A DNA stretch of 45,671 nt from a virus (IMGVR_UViG_3300045257_000224:1-45671); one strand, 5' to 3'. Shown: positions 8,087-14,764, counted from the stretch's first letter. Notes: generated by a model not told the origin, from the letters alone. A program made the numbers and translations.

Positions 8087-8255
8087 GCGTTAACTCGACT
8101 AGCGCAAGCGGGTTCATTAGTGCTTCCAGAGACAGATCCACGAGACGAATCAAGTTAGAGTCCGGCTGTTGATCGTATAGAGCCACGCGCGCTGCGAGAA
8201 GATCGGCGGTCGCTTGAACGAGTGCGGCGTCAGTGTGGATCTCGAATCCGGTCAT
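8079..8255 (-). CDS. Small helical protein downstream of recombinase
   Basis: 58 residues from the ATG at 8255, which overlaps the recombinase stop as ATGA. Largely helical (ALVQATADLLAARVALYD), acidic, with no motif. The overlap suggests co-translation with the recombinase; an accessory role is possible but unsupported. Confidence 0.5.
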   Translation of the reverse strand: MTGFEIHTDAALVQATADLLAARVALYDQQPDSNLIRLVDLSLEALMNPLALVELTRD

Positions 8256-8878
8256 ACGCCATCCAACCGGCACACAGCCCTCACCGTGCTAGGCCACCAT
8301 TTCGCCCCGGAACGTGCGGGAGGGACACGGCGGTTGTTCAACTCGGCAGCGACCGCCGTATAGCCCAGGCCACGCTTGCGTAGGTCGGCTATGAGGGAGA
8401 CGACGACAGGGCTGACGCTGCGCGGACGTCCGATCTGGACTCCTTCCGCTTTCTTCACCGCCAACGCTGCTTTCGTCCGTTCCCCGATCAGCCGTCTTTC
8501 GAACTGTGCGAACGCTGCCAACACGTTCGCCATCACCTCGCCTGCCGCCGTAGAAGTGTCCACTCCGAGGTCGAGGCAGATGAGTGCCCACCCCTCAGAT
8601 CGGCTTCTCTCGACGAGGCCGGCGAAGTCGAACACCGACCGGGACAACCGGTCGAGTTTGGACACCATGAGCGCGTCCGCCCCGCCAGCCTTCAACCGTT
8701 CCAGGGCGTCGGCGATTCCCGGCCGGTTCAGATCCTTCGCAGAGAACCCCTCATCCGTTACGAAACCTGCTAGTTCGTAGCCTGCCGTAACGCACGCCGA
8801 CCGGATAGTCGCCTCCTGCACTCTGAGCCCCGCCGCCTGTTCGTCTGTTGAGACCCTCACGTAGCCGAGCACTTTCAC
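8252..8878 (-). CDS. Small serine recombinase (resolvase/invertase family)
   Basis: 208 residues. Serine recombinases cut both strands at a 2-bp core through a phosphoserine link and rotate the ends. The N-terminal catalytic domain has GYVRVSTDEQ (nucleophile Ser10, Arg8) and the KLDRLSRS motif (about 74-81); the long E-helix follows (AFAQFERRLIGERT). After GRPRS comes a short DNA-binding HTH ending in WWPSTVRAVCR. It lacks the large C-terminal domain of phage serine integrases, so it resembles resolvases/invertases. GTG start with GGAGAAGG upstream. It lies between the 26-bp inverted repeats at 6236 and 19399. Confidence 0.9.
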   Translation of the reverse strand: MKVLGYVRVSTDEQAAGLRVQEATIRSACVTAGYELAGFVTDEGFSAKDLNRPGIADALERLKAGGADALMVSKLDRLSRSVFDFAGLVERSRSEGWALICLDLGVDTSTAAGEVMANVLAAFAQFERRLIGERTKAALAVKKAEGVQIGRPRSVSPVVVSLIADLRKRGLGYTAVAAELNNRRVPPARSGAKWWPSTVRAVCRLDGV

Positions 8879-9048
8879 GGTGCCTTCTCCTCGGAATCAA
8901 GTCCCTCAACACAATCACACGAGCCGTTCGGGAACGCCGGTTCGTTGTGAACCGAACAGTCGGAAGCGTGAAGAACGCCCTCCGAACACGCCTCGCACTG
9001 ACACCCGCTCCGAAGCTCCGGCCTCCGTGCGTCCTGGCTACCCCTCAC
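8875..9048 (-). CDS. Cys-rich 57-residue protein
   Basis: GTG start at 9048 overlaps the RHH stop as GTGA, and its own stop overlaps the recombinase start as GTGA. The 57-codon frame carries six cysteines (16, 18, 21, 31, 44, 46) in CxCxxC and CxC groups with an acidic tail (CVEGLDSEEKAP). This suggests a small metal-binding or redox-sensitive protein. Double overlap makes translation likely; function is unknown. Confidence 0.55.
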   Translation of the reverse strand: MRGSQDARRPELRSGCQCEACSEGVLHASDCSVHNEPAFPNGSCDCVEGLDSEEKAP

Positions 9049-9320
9049 GGCTTCCCTCCACGCGGATCAGGACCCCGAAACACCTTCGCGCCACTCGCGG
9101 GAACGGAGGAGACGCTTCCAGTCCGGTGAGGTTCTCCGGCCCCGGCCACGCCCACGTCCGATCCTCTATCGGACAGCTCCGCTCCCGCCAACGGCGCAAC
9201 CTCCACCGCAGCCTTATCGCACACCCAGTGAATCCAGTTCGCCAAAGACCGTCCCTGCTCCACAGCAGCAGCCTCCCAACGATCCTGAACCTCAACCGAA
9301 GGACGCAAAGTAAAAGCCAT
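9045..9320 (-). CDS. Ribbon-helix-helix regulator (Arc/CopG-like)
   Basis: 91 residues from the ATG at 9320. Residues 1-38 (MAFTLRPSVEVQDRW, then AVEQGRSLANWIHWVCDKA) form a beta-strand followed by two helices, the RHH fold of Arc/MetJ/CopG repressors and some antitoxins; the rest is a flexible Gly/Pro/Ser tail. It is the first gene of the leftward operon and starts 6 nt after a -10 box, so its mRNA is probably leaderless. Repeated TGGTAT sites overlie the promoter, consistent with autoregulation. No toxin partner is evident. Confidence 0.65.
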   Translation of the reverse strand: MAFTLRPSVEVQDRWEAAAVEQGRSLANWIHWVCDKAAVEVAPLAGAELSDRGSDVGVAGAGEPHRTGSVSSVPASGAKVFRGPDPRGGKP

Positions 9321-9365
9321 ACCACCACCATACCAACCCGATACCACGGTGTCAAGCTGATACCA
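9319..9365 (-). promoter_or_regulatory. Leaderless promoter with phased operator repeats
   Basis: On the minus strand TTGACA (9355-9350), a 17-bp spacer and TATGGT (9332-9327) precede the ATG at 9320 by 6 nt. TGGTAT occurs four times, at 9324-9319, 9335-9330, 9346-9341 and 9365-9360; three of them are spaced exactly 11 bp. RHH dimers bind such phased half-sites, so the first gene is a likely autorepressor here. Confidence 0.65.
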
Positions 9366-9643
9366 CGCCCGCACCCACAAAACGCTAGCACCAGATCCTG
9401 TGAGAACCGGCAGCCGTCAGGGACCCACGGTCGATCGCAGCGCAGCGGGGGTGGGGGTGCCCTCGAGCCCCTAGTACAGCCCGACTGGTGCAGCCGTGGA
9501 CGGGCGGGAATGGCTCAACCATGCGGTGCGTACACTAAACGGATGGTTCGTGTACGCGGCGAGGTGTAGCCCCTAGCCCTCGCGCGCGCGTGAAAGACCA
9601 CAAGGTCACGGCCGAGATGCCGAAAGCGGCTAGTGCTGGCGTG
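9366..9643. other. Non-coding control region with candidate rightward promoter and 8-codon ORF
   Basis: No gene-sized frame is supported here. A -10-like TACACT at 9531-9536 lies 6 nt before an ATG at 9543 that opens an 8-codon ORF (MVRVRGEV, stop 9567-9569), again a leaderless arrangement. No good -35 is seen. The rest is GC-rich with repeated TAGCCC motifs. A rightward transcript from here would end at the hairpin at 9664-9682. It may be a leader or small RNA. Confidence 0.3.
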
Positions 9644-9663
9644 TTAGGGCGTTAGCCCTCTAG

Positions 9664-9682
9664 CCCCCTTTGGGGGTTGCTT
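9664..9682 (+). terminator. Possible terminator hairpin
   Basis: CCCCC, loop TTT, GGGGG, then TTGCTT. The stem is short, but the T-rich tail on the plus strand fits a rightward terminator. On the minus strand it lies inside the last codons of the interrupted HTH gene. Confidence 0.4.
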
Positions 9683-9989
9683 ACCGCGTGGTGTTGGTGT
9701 CGCACCCCTGGTGCGGGGTGCTCCTGGTGTGAAGTGCTGGGGGTTTGGCCCGCCGGTTGTCCGCGATGGTGTGTCTAGTCCACGAGGGTCGGCGGGCCGT
9801 TGAGAGTGTATCCCCACTGGCTTTCGTAGCTCCCGGACGATACGTAAGGCGTCCGCGCGCCGGATGCGCAGCCTGAACGCCACCTGAGACGCCGAAATGT
9901 TCGGCTCCTCCCTGAGAAGACCAGCCACCCTCACCACAAGATCATCCCTGACCGTGCGGGGACGGCCAACCGGACGGTTGCCCTTAGCG

Positions 9990-9997
9990 GCCTGATG
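9990..9997. repeat. Target site duplication, left
   Basis: GCCTGATG directly outside the left inverted repeat, identical to 13221-13228. Eight bp is within the range of IS1-family duplications. Confidence 0.9.
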
Positions 9998-10016
9998 GGT
10001 ACTGGGTCAGTTTGAA
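9998..10016. repeat. Left terminal inverted repeat of IS element
   Basis: GGTACTGGGTCAGTTTGAA. It matches the reverse complement of 13202-13220 at 18 of 19 positions (third base differs). Confidence 0.92.
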
Positions 10017-10897
10017 CGCAAGTCCTCCCGGTGCTTCTTGTAGGGGCCGCGATCGCGGGGCTTCGCATCCTCGGCGGACTCAAGGAGCCCGATGAGGTCT
10101 TGGAGTGTCCAGACGTGATCGGTGAGGCCAGCTGCGACCGCTGGGGTCGTCTTGAGCGTTGAGTGGACGCGCACGAAGTTGTAGTGCGTGAAGTGCAACG
10201 CCACGGCGCAGATGAGGTTCTCTAGCTTCTTGCTGTGGCCGTTGGTTAGCCGCGTGAAGCGGCGCATGCTCATCCGCATGGTCAAGTTCTGCCGCTCGAC
10301 ATAGCTTGTAGAGATCGTCGCCGGATCAGGATTGCCCGACCGGATGCGCGTGTCGATTCCCGTGCAGACCGGAGGGCTGTACCGGGCGTGTCCCTCGCGC
10401 TCGCTGCCGTACTTCTTGATCAGCTGCGCGAAGTCCACGTCCAGACCGAAGTTGTCGCGGATCGCCTTGACGTATGGCCCGTGCCCGTCCGTCGTCAGTT
10501 GCACGTCCCCGACGAGCCGGTCGGAAAGGTCGGCCATGAAGTTCTGTGCGTCCTCGGCCTCGCGCTTGCCGACGAGGTACGACACGACGAGCTTGGTGTC
10601 CGCGTCGATGCCGGTCCACGTCCAGACGTCGCCGTGACCCTCCCCCACGTTCTCGGGCTTGACGTTCTTCTGCTTGGCGAAGCAGAACGACCAGATCTCG
10701 TCGCATTGGACGTTCACAGCCTCGATCCCCCGCACCGTGTCGTAGTGGTGCGTGAGGCAGGCGTAGCCGAGATCGACCAGGAGCTTCGTGACGGTGTTCT
10801 TGCTCGCCCCCGTCATGCGGCACGTCGCGCGAATGCTGTTGCCCTCGACGAGCGCGCCGACGATTGCCGCGCGCTTCTCAGGTGAGAGCCGATTCAT
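10007..10897 (-). CDS. IS1-family DDE transposase
   Basis: 296 residues from the ATG at 10897. An upstream in-frame extension to 11101 exists but crosses the operator region. The N-terminal HTH (residues about 5-42: SIRATCRMTGASKNTVTKLL) binds the ends. The catalytic domain has CDEIWSFC (Asp66), TTDGHGPY (Asp137) and SYVERQNLTMRM (Glu201) followed by the basic RRFTRLTNG segment, the DDE signature of IS1-type enzymes. It is intact. No programmed frameshift is needed, unlike classical IS1. The stop lies inside the left inverted repeat. Confidence 0.92.
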   Translation of the reverse strand: MNRLSPEKRAAIVGALVEGNSIRATCRMTGASKNTVTKLLVDLGYACLTHHYDTVRGIEAVNVQCDEIWSFCFAKQKNVKPENVGEGHGDVWTWTGIDADTKLVVSYLVGKREAEDAQNFMADLSDRLVGDVQLTTDGHGPYVKAIRDNFGLDVDFAQLIKKYGSEREGHARYSPPVCTGIDTRIRSGNPDPATISTSYVERQNLTMRMSMRRFTRLTNGHSKKLENLICAVALHFTHYNFVRVHSTLKTTPAVAAGLTDHVWTLQDLIGLLESAEDAKPRDRGPYKKHREDLRSN

Positions 10898-11065
10898 ACT
10901 GACCAGTATGCATGAGCGGACGAGGTTGTCAAATATGCTTGCGTGCGGATGCTTGCGGAAGCGGACAAAAAGTCGACGTGCTTTGTACCTGCAAATCCCA
11001 CGATTTGGTGCCTGATTTGCCTTGTCTTGTCGGCATGCTATTCTGCATGCTTGCTCGGCAAGCAT
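10895..11065. promoter_or_regulatory. Divergent control region of the IS element with palindromes and repeats
   Basis: Between transposase and P63C genes. CATACT-GACC-AGTATG (10895-10910) overlaps the transposase start codon. ATGCTTGC occurs at 10935-10942, 10949-10956 and 11047-11054. The last copy forms a perfect palindrome with GCAAGCAT (11058-11065) around TCG, 17 bp before the P63C TTG start. These look like operator sites for an element-encoded regulator. Confidence 0.5.
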
Positions 11066-11082
11066 AGAGAAGGGTGGAATCG

Positions 11083-12114
11083 TTGGCAACCAATCAGCCA
11101 CTGAAGAACGCGGCGTCAGCTGGAGGTAAGGCTCGGGCGCAGGCGCTCAGCAAGAGCGAACGCAGCGAGATCGCCCGTGCAGGCGCGCTAGCTCGCTGGG
11201 GAACAGACGCAGTTCCCGCGATCAATGACGGCGCTTTGCAGATCGGCAACCATGAGATCCGCTGCGCCGTCTTGGAGGATGGTCGGCGCGTACTTGCGCA
11301 GCAGACGATGCTGCAGACGCTTGGCCGTGCCCGGAGCGCAAAGGGCGGCACGGGTAGCGAGGCCGGCGGTCTCCCGCCGTTTCTTACCGCTTCGAACCTC
11401 CAACCATTCATCACGGACGAACTACGGGAGATGCTCGATCCGATCCCATACCGTCCACTCACGGGAGGCCGTGCCTATGGGTATCGGGCCGAGATCCTTC
11501 CGCTTGTCTGCGACGTGTACCTCGCCGTTCGCAACCTCGGAAAGCCGACGAAGGCGCAGCTACGAGTCGCGGAGATCTGCGAGGTCCTCGTTCGAAGTCT
11601 TGCGAAGGTAGGAATCATCGCGCTTGTCGACGAAGCGACCGGCTACCAGGATGTTCGCGCGAACGATGAGCTACGCAAGATCTTGGAGCTTTACGTCCAG
11701 GCTGAGCTTCGCCCGTGGGTCAAGGTGTTCCCGGACGAGTTCTTCGAGAGCATCTACAGACTGCAATCCTGGCCCTACCGTCCGGGCAATGCCAAGCGGA
11801 CTCCGTATGTGGGAAAGCTGATCAACCGCTACATCTACGAACAACTGCCGCCCGGCGTTCTTGATGAGCTGCGGGAGTTGAACCCCCGTACTGACAAGGG
11901 ATACCGGCGGAACAAGCATCACCAACATCTGACCGCCGACACTGGCAACGTTCACTTGGATAGACAGATCTCGACAGTGACGACCCTCATGCGGATCGCG
12001 CGCGACAAGCAAGAGTTCGAGGACATGTTCGAGCGCGCCTTCCCGCCGCCACAGCTGCGTCTTCCGCTTGTCCTCGAGACGCTCGACGCAGATGCCAAGT
12101 CTCGCGCGGCCTAA
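11083..12114 (+). CDS. P63C-domain protein (IS cargo)
   Basis: 343 residues from TTG 11083, chosen because AGAAGG lies about 9 nt upstream; GTG 11074 is also in frame. N-terminal about 30 residues carry a basic Gly/Ala motif (AGGKARAQALSKSERSEIAR, ending ALARWG). The C-terminal half (YGYRAEILPLVCDVYLAVR, GKPTKAQLRVAEICEVLVRS, and RNKHHQHLTADTGNVHLDRQ) is the P63C domain found in phages and mobile elements, of uncertain function. Expressed away from the transposase. A regulatory or protective role for the element is possible but unproven. Confidence 0.8.
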   Translation: MATNQPLKNAASAGGKARAQALSKSERSEIARAGALARWGTDAVPAINDGALQIGNHEIRCAVLEDGRRVLAQQTMLQTLGRARSAKGGTGSEAGGLPPFLTASNLQPFITDELREMLDPIPYRPLTGGRAYGYRAEILPLVCDVYLAVRNLGKPTKAQLRVAEICEVLVRSLAKVGIIALVDEATGYQDVRANDELRKILELYVQAELRPWVKVFPDEFFESIYRLQSWPYRPGNAKRTPYVGKLINRYIYEQLPPGVLDELRELNPRTDKGYRRNKHHQHLTADTGNVHLDRQISTVTTLMRIARDKQEFEDMFERAFPPPQLRLPLVLETLDADAKSRAA

Positions 12115-12350
12115 CGTGACTTCCAGCGAGCGAGCGCGGCCTTGCGTGCCGCCTCGCTCCGCTGTTCGGGCGTCATGCTGTCGGCGCGAGCCCGCCCGCC
12201 CTTCAATCCCCCCTTGCGTCCGAGCGCGACCGCCGCAGGATCTTTACCTTCGTCCGGGTCGAACTTGGGAGTCTCCCCCGTCGCTTCGCCTACGAGCTGC
12301 TTGGCAAGCTCGTTCGGGTCGGTCGGTCGCTTGCGCGAGCGCTCAGGCAT
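12111..12350 (-). CDS. Small basic KGG-motif protein (IS cargo)
   Basis: 79 residues from the ATG at 12350. The C-terminal half (GRKGGLKGGRARADSMTP, then EQRSEAARKAALARWKSR) is basic and nearly repeats the N-terminal motif of the neighbouring P63C protein. Such KGG-type motifs occur in small DNA/RNA-binding and stress proteins. Its stop overlaps the P63C stop on the opposite strand by 2 bp; its start is 16 bp from the divergent membrane-protein gene. Binding to nucleic acid is inferred from charge. Confidence 0.65.
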   Translation of the reverse strand: MPERSRKRPTDPNELAKQLVGEATGETPKFDPDEGKDPAAVALGRKGGLKGGRARADSMTPEQRSEAARKAALARWKSR

Positions 12351-12366
12351 GAGAGGATCGTAGCCG

Positions 12367-13041
12367 ATGCTCGAACGGTTCCTCAACTGGCTCGACTACT
12401 GGTTCCATCACTGGTTCCACCACGTCCCCGAAGCCCATTTTTACCATCCCGCGCGTCATGTGAACTGGGACTCGATCGCCCTCAGCGCTACGGCGTTAGG
12501 GACACTGATCCTTGCCGGAGGCGTGATCGTCGCCCTTTTTGGCTTGTGGGATTCCAAGAAGACACGCCACGGCGCTCTCGTGACAGAACTCTCGGCCCGT
12601 TGGGACGACTTCCCGGTCTCCGAGTCGCTACAGCTGTTTTCTCAGCACGGTCCGCATGGCGTGATCGAACTCGTCGAGCGCGTCTACACGGGGACCACCA
12701 TCGACACAGCAGACCTCTCTCTACTAAGCAGGCTTACGCGCTTCCCCGACCTCATAGAGGCCGTTGGCGTGCTGTGGGACGAAGGAGTGATTGCGCTGGA
12801 GGTCGTCTACAAGATGTGGGGGCCCCAGATCCTGGTCGCATGGCTTGTATGGGAGCAGCCCGTAGCCCGCATTCGGGAACTTGACGCGTACCCGATCGCG
12901 TACCGGTACTTCGAGAAACTCGCGGAAGCGCTAGAGAAGGAGTGGGCTAAAGACCCGGCCGCGGTCGCGGCCGGGTCCCCGTCGGCCCCGTCCGCACCTC
13001 AAGAGGAAGAGGCGGGGCCGGCTGCGCGAGTCGATCAGTAA
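12367..13041 (+). CDS. Single-pass membrane protein (IS cargo), unknown
   Basis: 224 residues. A His/Trp-rich N-terminus (WLDYWFHHWFHHVPEAHFYH) precedes one transmembrane helix (ALSATALGTLILAGGVIVAL, about 38-58), then a soluble domain with conserved-looking Trp-rich helices and an Ala/Pro/Glu tail. AGAGGA lies upstream of the ATG. It resembles small membrane-anchored proteins of mobile elements. No enzymatic motif is visible. Confidence 0.65.
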   Translation: MLERFLNWLDYWFHHWFHHVPEAHFYHPARHVNWDSIALSATALGTLILAGGVIVALFGLWDSKKTRHGALVTELSARWDDFPVSESLQLFSQHGPHGVIELVERVYTGTTIDTADLSLLSRLTRFPDLIEAVGVLWDEGVIALEVVYKMWGPQILVAWLVWEQPVARIRELDAYPIAYRYFEKLAEALEKEWAKDPAAVAAGSPSAPSAPQEEEAGPAARVDQ

Positions 13042-13201
13042 GCGAGAACTCGTTCATGGTGCCCCCTTTCCGTAGCTAACGCTGTTAGCTGCACCTACCA
13101 AGATACATCAGTTATCGGAGTTACGTGGCTTGGCAGGCATGTGCGTACAACGTGCTTACAGCACTTATCGGGTTCGCTGCCAAGACCTGTAGTCCTCGCA
13201 T
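13042..13201. other. Non-coding right end of IS element
   Basis: No supported gene. It contains a perfect palindrome AGCTAAC-GCT-GTTAGCT (13074-13090), possibly the end of the membrane-protein transcript, and a pair CTTGGCAG/CTGCCAAG around 13130-13190 that can fold. These may also be subterminal transposase sites. Confidence 0.4.
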
Positions 13202-13220
13202 TTCAAACTGACCCAGTGCC
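13202..13220. repeat. Right terminal inverted repeat of IS element
   Basis: TTCAAACTGACCCAGTGCC, the reverse complement of the left end with one mismatch. Confidence 0.92.
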
Positions 13221-13228
13221 GCCTGATG
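13221..13228. repeat. Target site duplication, right
   Basis: GCCTGATG, identical to 9990-9997, at the exact break of the HTH gene. Confidence 0.9.
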
Positions 13229-13241
13229 CGCTATCCACCGC

Positions 13242-13439
13242 TCATACGGATCGTCGGAACCGAAATCTCCGATCCCTTCGAAGCCAGGATCGCTCACGAA
13301 CGGCTCTCTCTTCATGTGGCACCACCTCCCTTCGCATGTTCGGCACGATGCTCTCGTCCGGCAGCGTGGCGAGCACGTCCCGCACATCCCCGATGTGGAG
13401 TTGGAAGTCGACGTCGTCTACGTACGGCTTCAGAATCAT
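13242..13439 (-). pseudogene. N-terminal remnant of a DNA methyltransferase
   Basis: The frame starts MILKPYVDDVDFQLHIGDVR and continues DVLATLPDESI, the opening of phage N6-adenine/N4-cytosine methyltransferases ('...LHxGDxxxVLxxLPDESV', normally followed by TSPPY). Here the frame runs instead into the ribosome-binding region and start of the next gene and ends at 13242. The catalytic body, including the PPY motif, is missing, so this is a deletion remnant. Alternatively it is a short independent peptide. Confidence 0.55.
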
Positions 13440-13455
13440 CGGCAAAGGAGGGTAG

Positions 13456-13485
13456 ACCGCCGGCAAGATCGATCCTGCCGGCGGT
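13456..13485 (-). terminator. Strong hairpin downstream of DUF2303 gene
   Basis: A 10-bp perfect stem (ACCGCCGGCA / TGCCGGCGGT) with a 10-nt loop lies 10 bp after the stop of the leftward gene at 13495. The U-tract is weak. It probably separates the replication-type operon from the genes to its left. Confidence 0.6.
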
Positions 13486-13494
13486 CGTTTCCCT

Positions 13495-14319
13495 CTACGC
13501 CCTGGGCGTTCCCACGTAGACGTGCGGGAACGTCGCAGCGAGCCGTTCGGCGACGTCTGCGAGTGCGTCCCGAACGATCACGTCGGGACGGTCGAGCACG
13601 TATCCGAGAGTGAGCGATCCGCTATTGAGACGGTAACGCAACCTGGCCGTGAGCTTACGGTCGGGTTCCCCGACGAACGGGGCAAGCACCAGCATTATCA
13701 TCGCAGGCACGGTCAGTTCGCCCTTGTGACCCGCGCTTGCCGCGATCGTCTCGTCGTACTGGAACTGCTGCTCTCCCGACGTGAGACGAGTAGCAGACCG
13801 GAACGACGCCTTGCTTGTGGCGTGGAACGACTGAGCGATCTCGAGGACGGTCGCTGCGTCAGGGTCTTCGATCTCCTGCATTCCACGTTCGATGTGCTCC
13901 GCGAACTCCGTCTGTCCGACCATGTTCCCGTCCTGGGCTGTCCAGAACAGCCACTCTGGAGTGTGGGCGAGAGCAAGCGAAGCTCGGTGTTCGCCCCACT
14001 GCGGACCCTCGGGGCCGTGGTCGTCGATGATCGCTACGACGTTGCCTTCGCTCGGATGAACCCACACGCTCGTGCTGTCGGCTTCGTCGTGCTGCTTGAC
14101 GTAGGCGATCAACGCTTCGACGGTCGCGGGATGTGCTGTGCCGGTCTTCCGTGTCGGAACTTCCCGCCAGTCGTGCAAGTCGGGAAGCTTGAACTCCGCG
14201 CCTTGGGGAACGATCACGCCCTGCGGCACCTGCGGATCAAAGACGCTCGGAACGGCTGCGGCCTGGGCCGCGTCGATCACTGCCTGCATATCTCCAGAGA
14301 CGGTTTCGAGTTCAGTCAT
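13495..14319 (-). CDS. DUF2303 family protein (YfdQ-like)
   Basis: 274 residues. The order of motifs (LPDLHDWREVPTRKTGTA, about 45-62; SVWVHPSEGNVVAIIDDHG; GEHRASLALAHTPEWLFW; then SASAGHKGEL-like and FRYRLNSG-like C-terminal strands) matches the DUF2303/YfdQ proteins widespread in prophages. Their biochemical role is unknown. They usually lie near recombination or replication genes, as here. The ATGA overlap at 14319-14316 couples it to the preceding gene. Confidence 0.8.
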   Translation of the reverse strand: MTELETVSGDMQAVIDAAQAAAVPSVFDPQVPQGVIVPQGAEFKLPDLHDWREVPTRKTGTAHPATVEALIAYVKQHDEADSTSVWVHPSEGNVVAIIDDHGPEGPQWGEHRASLALAHTPEWLFWTAQDGNMVGQTEFAEHIERGMQEIEDPDAATVLEIAQSFHATSKASFRSATRLTSGEQQFQYDETIAASAGHKGELTVPAMIMLVLAPFVGEPDRKLTARLRYRLNSGSLTLGYVLDRPDVIVRDALADVAERLAATFPHVYVGTPRA

Positions 14320-14657
14320 GCCGTCTCCGCCTTCAACTCGGCCGCGTCACGGAGCGGAAGTTCCGGCTGCGCCGGATTGTTGCGGGTCAGGTTTCCGTGC
14401 TGGTCGTAGAAGAACATCGAAGCGCCCTTCTCCGGCTCGGGGATCGTGAGCTTGATCTTGTCGTTGACAGTGACGGTAGCTCCGTCCTTGTTCGGCGTGA
14501 CCTTGATCGAAAGCGAGAGCGACCCGACCTTGCCCGTCTCGGCTACCGCCTGGATCAGCTCACCGAAAGCGTCGGTGAGTTCACCGTGGAGTCCGCCCTT
14601 GCGCTGCTGCTGGATGAACGCGGCGAACGGTGTCCGCTGCGTTGCGTCTGAATCCAT
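14316..14657 (-). CDS. Small protein paired with DUF2303
   Basis: 113 residues from the ATG at 14657, with AGGAGG 5 nt upstream. Predicted helix (LTDAFGELIQAVAETGKVG) then beta-strands (SLSIKVTPNKDGATVTVNDK). It overlaps the DUF2303 start by 4 bp; such a partner gene commonly precedes DUF2303. Function unknown; joint action with DUF2303 is inferred from coupling. Confidence 0.65.
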   Translation of the reverse strand: MDSDATQRTPFAAFIQQQRKGGLHGELTDAFGELIQAVAETGKVGSLSLSIKVTPNKDGATVTVNDKIKLTIPEPEKGASMFFYDQHGNLTRNNPAQPELPLRDAAELKAETA

Positions 14658-14677
14658 TAGAGCCTCCTGGTTCGCTG

Positions 14678-14764
14678 TCAAGTCCGCGCCTCTCGACTGT
14701 CAGTGACGAGCAGCGCGAAAGACGCGGGCTTCACAGCGGATACAAGAGGATTGCTGCCCGTCAC
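14678..14764 (-). CDS. Possible 28-residue ORF in gap
   Basis: The GTG at 14764 opens a 28-codon frame (MTGSNPLVSAVKPASFALLV...) in the 117-bp gap between two genes. It has no ribosome-binding site, so support is weak. Its stop TGA overlaps an in-frame TTG of the next gene (TTGA), a pattern seen elsewhere in this genome. The rest of the gap shows nothing. Confidence 0.22.
   Translation of the reverse strand: MTGSNPLVSAVKPASFALLVTDSREART

Larger units (their letters stand above)
9998..13220. mobile_element. IS1-family element carrying cargo genes (transporter IS)
   Basis: 3,223 bp bounded by 19-bp inverted repeats and an 8-bp target duplication. It holds one leftward DDE transposase and three passengers: a rightward P63C-domain gene, a leftward small basic protein and a rightward membrane protein. 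Ordinary IS1 elements are under 1 kb, so this is a cargo-bearing form. It splits a phage HTH gene without any other damage, which indicates a recent insertion. Confidence 0.9.
9644..13315 (-). pseudogene. HTH protein gene interrupted by the IS1-family element
   Basis: The 5' part (13315-13221) begins MKREPFVSDPGFEG with GGGAGG 8 nt upstream. The 3' part (9989-9644) ends in a Pro/Arg/Gly tail. Removing the element and one copy of its 8-bp duplication joins 95 and 346 nt into 441 nt, exactly 147 codons with no internal stop. The 146-residue product has a helix-turn-helix-like core (PNISASQVAFRLRIRRADAL) after a basic GRPRTVRDD linker, so it is probably DNA-binding. As assembled, the frame ends in the element after 64 residues (stop at 13121). 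Confidence 0.85.

Noticed and set aside
8252-8878. Phage integrase with attP
   Set aside because: The recombinase lacks the long C-terminal domain of serine integrases and no att-like core next to a tRNA-like sequence was found, so integration is not claimed.
8880-9569. 229-codon rightward ORF over the RHH gene
   Set aside because: Arg/Ser/Pro-rich shadow frame with no start signal, opposite to a promoter-backed operon.
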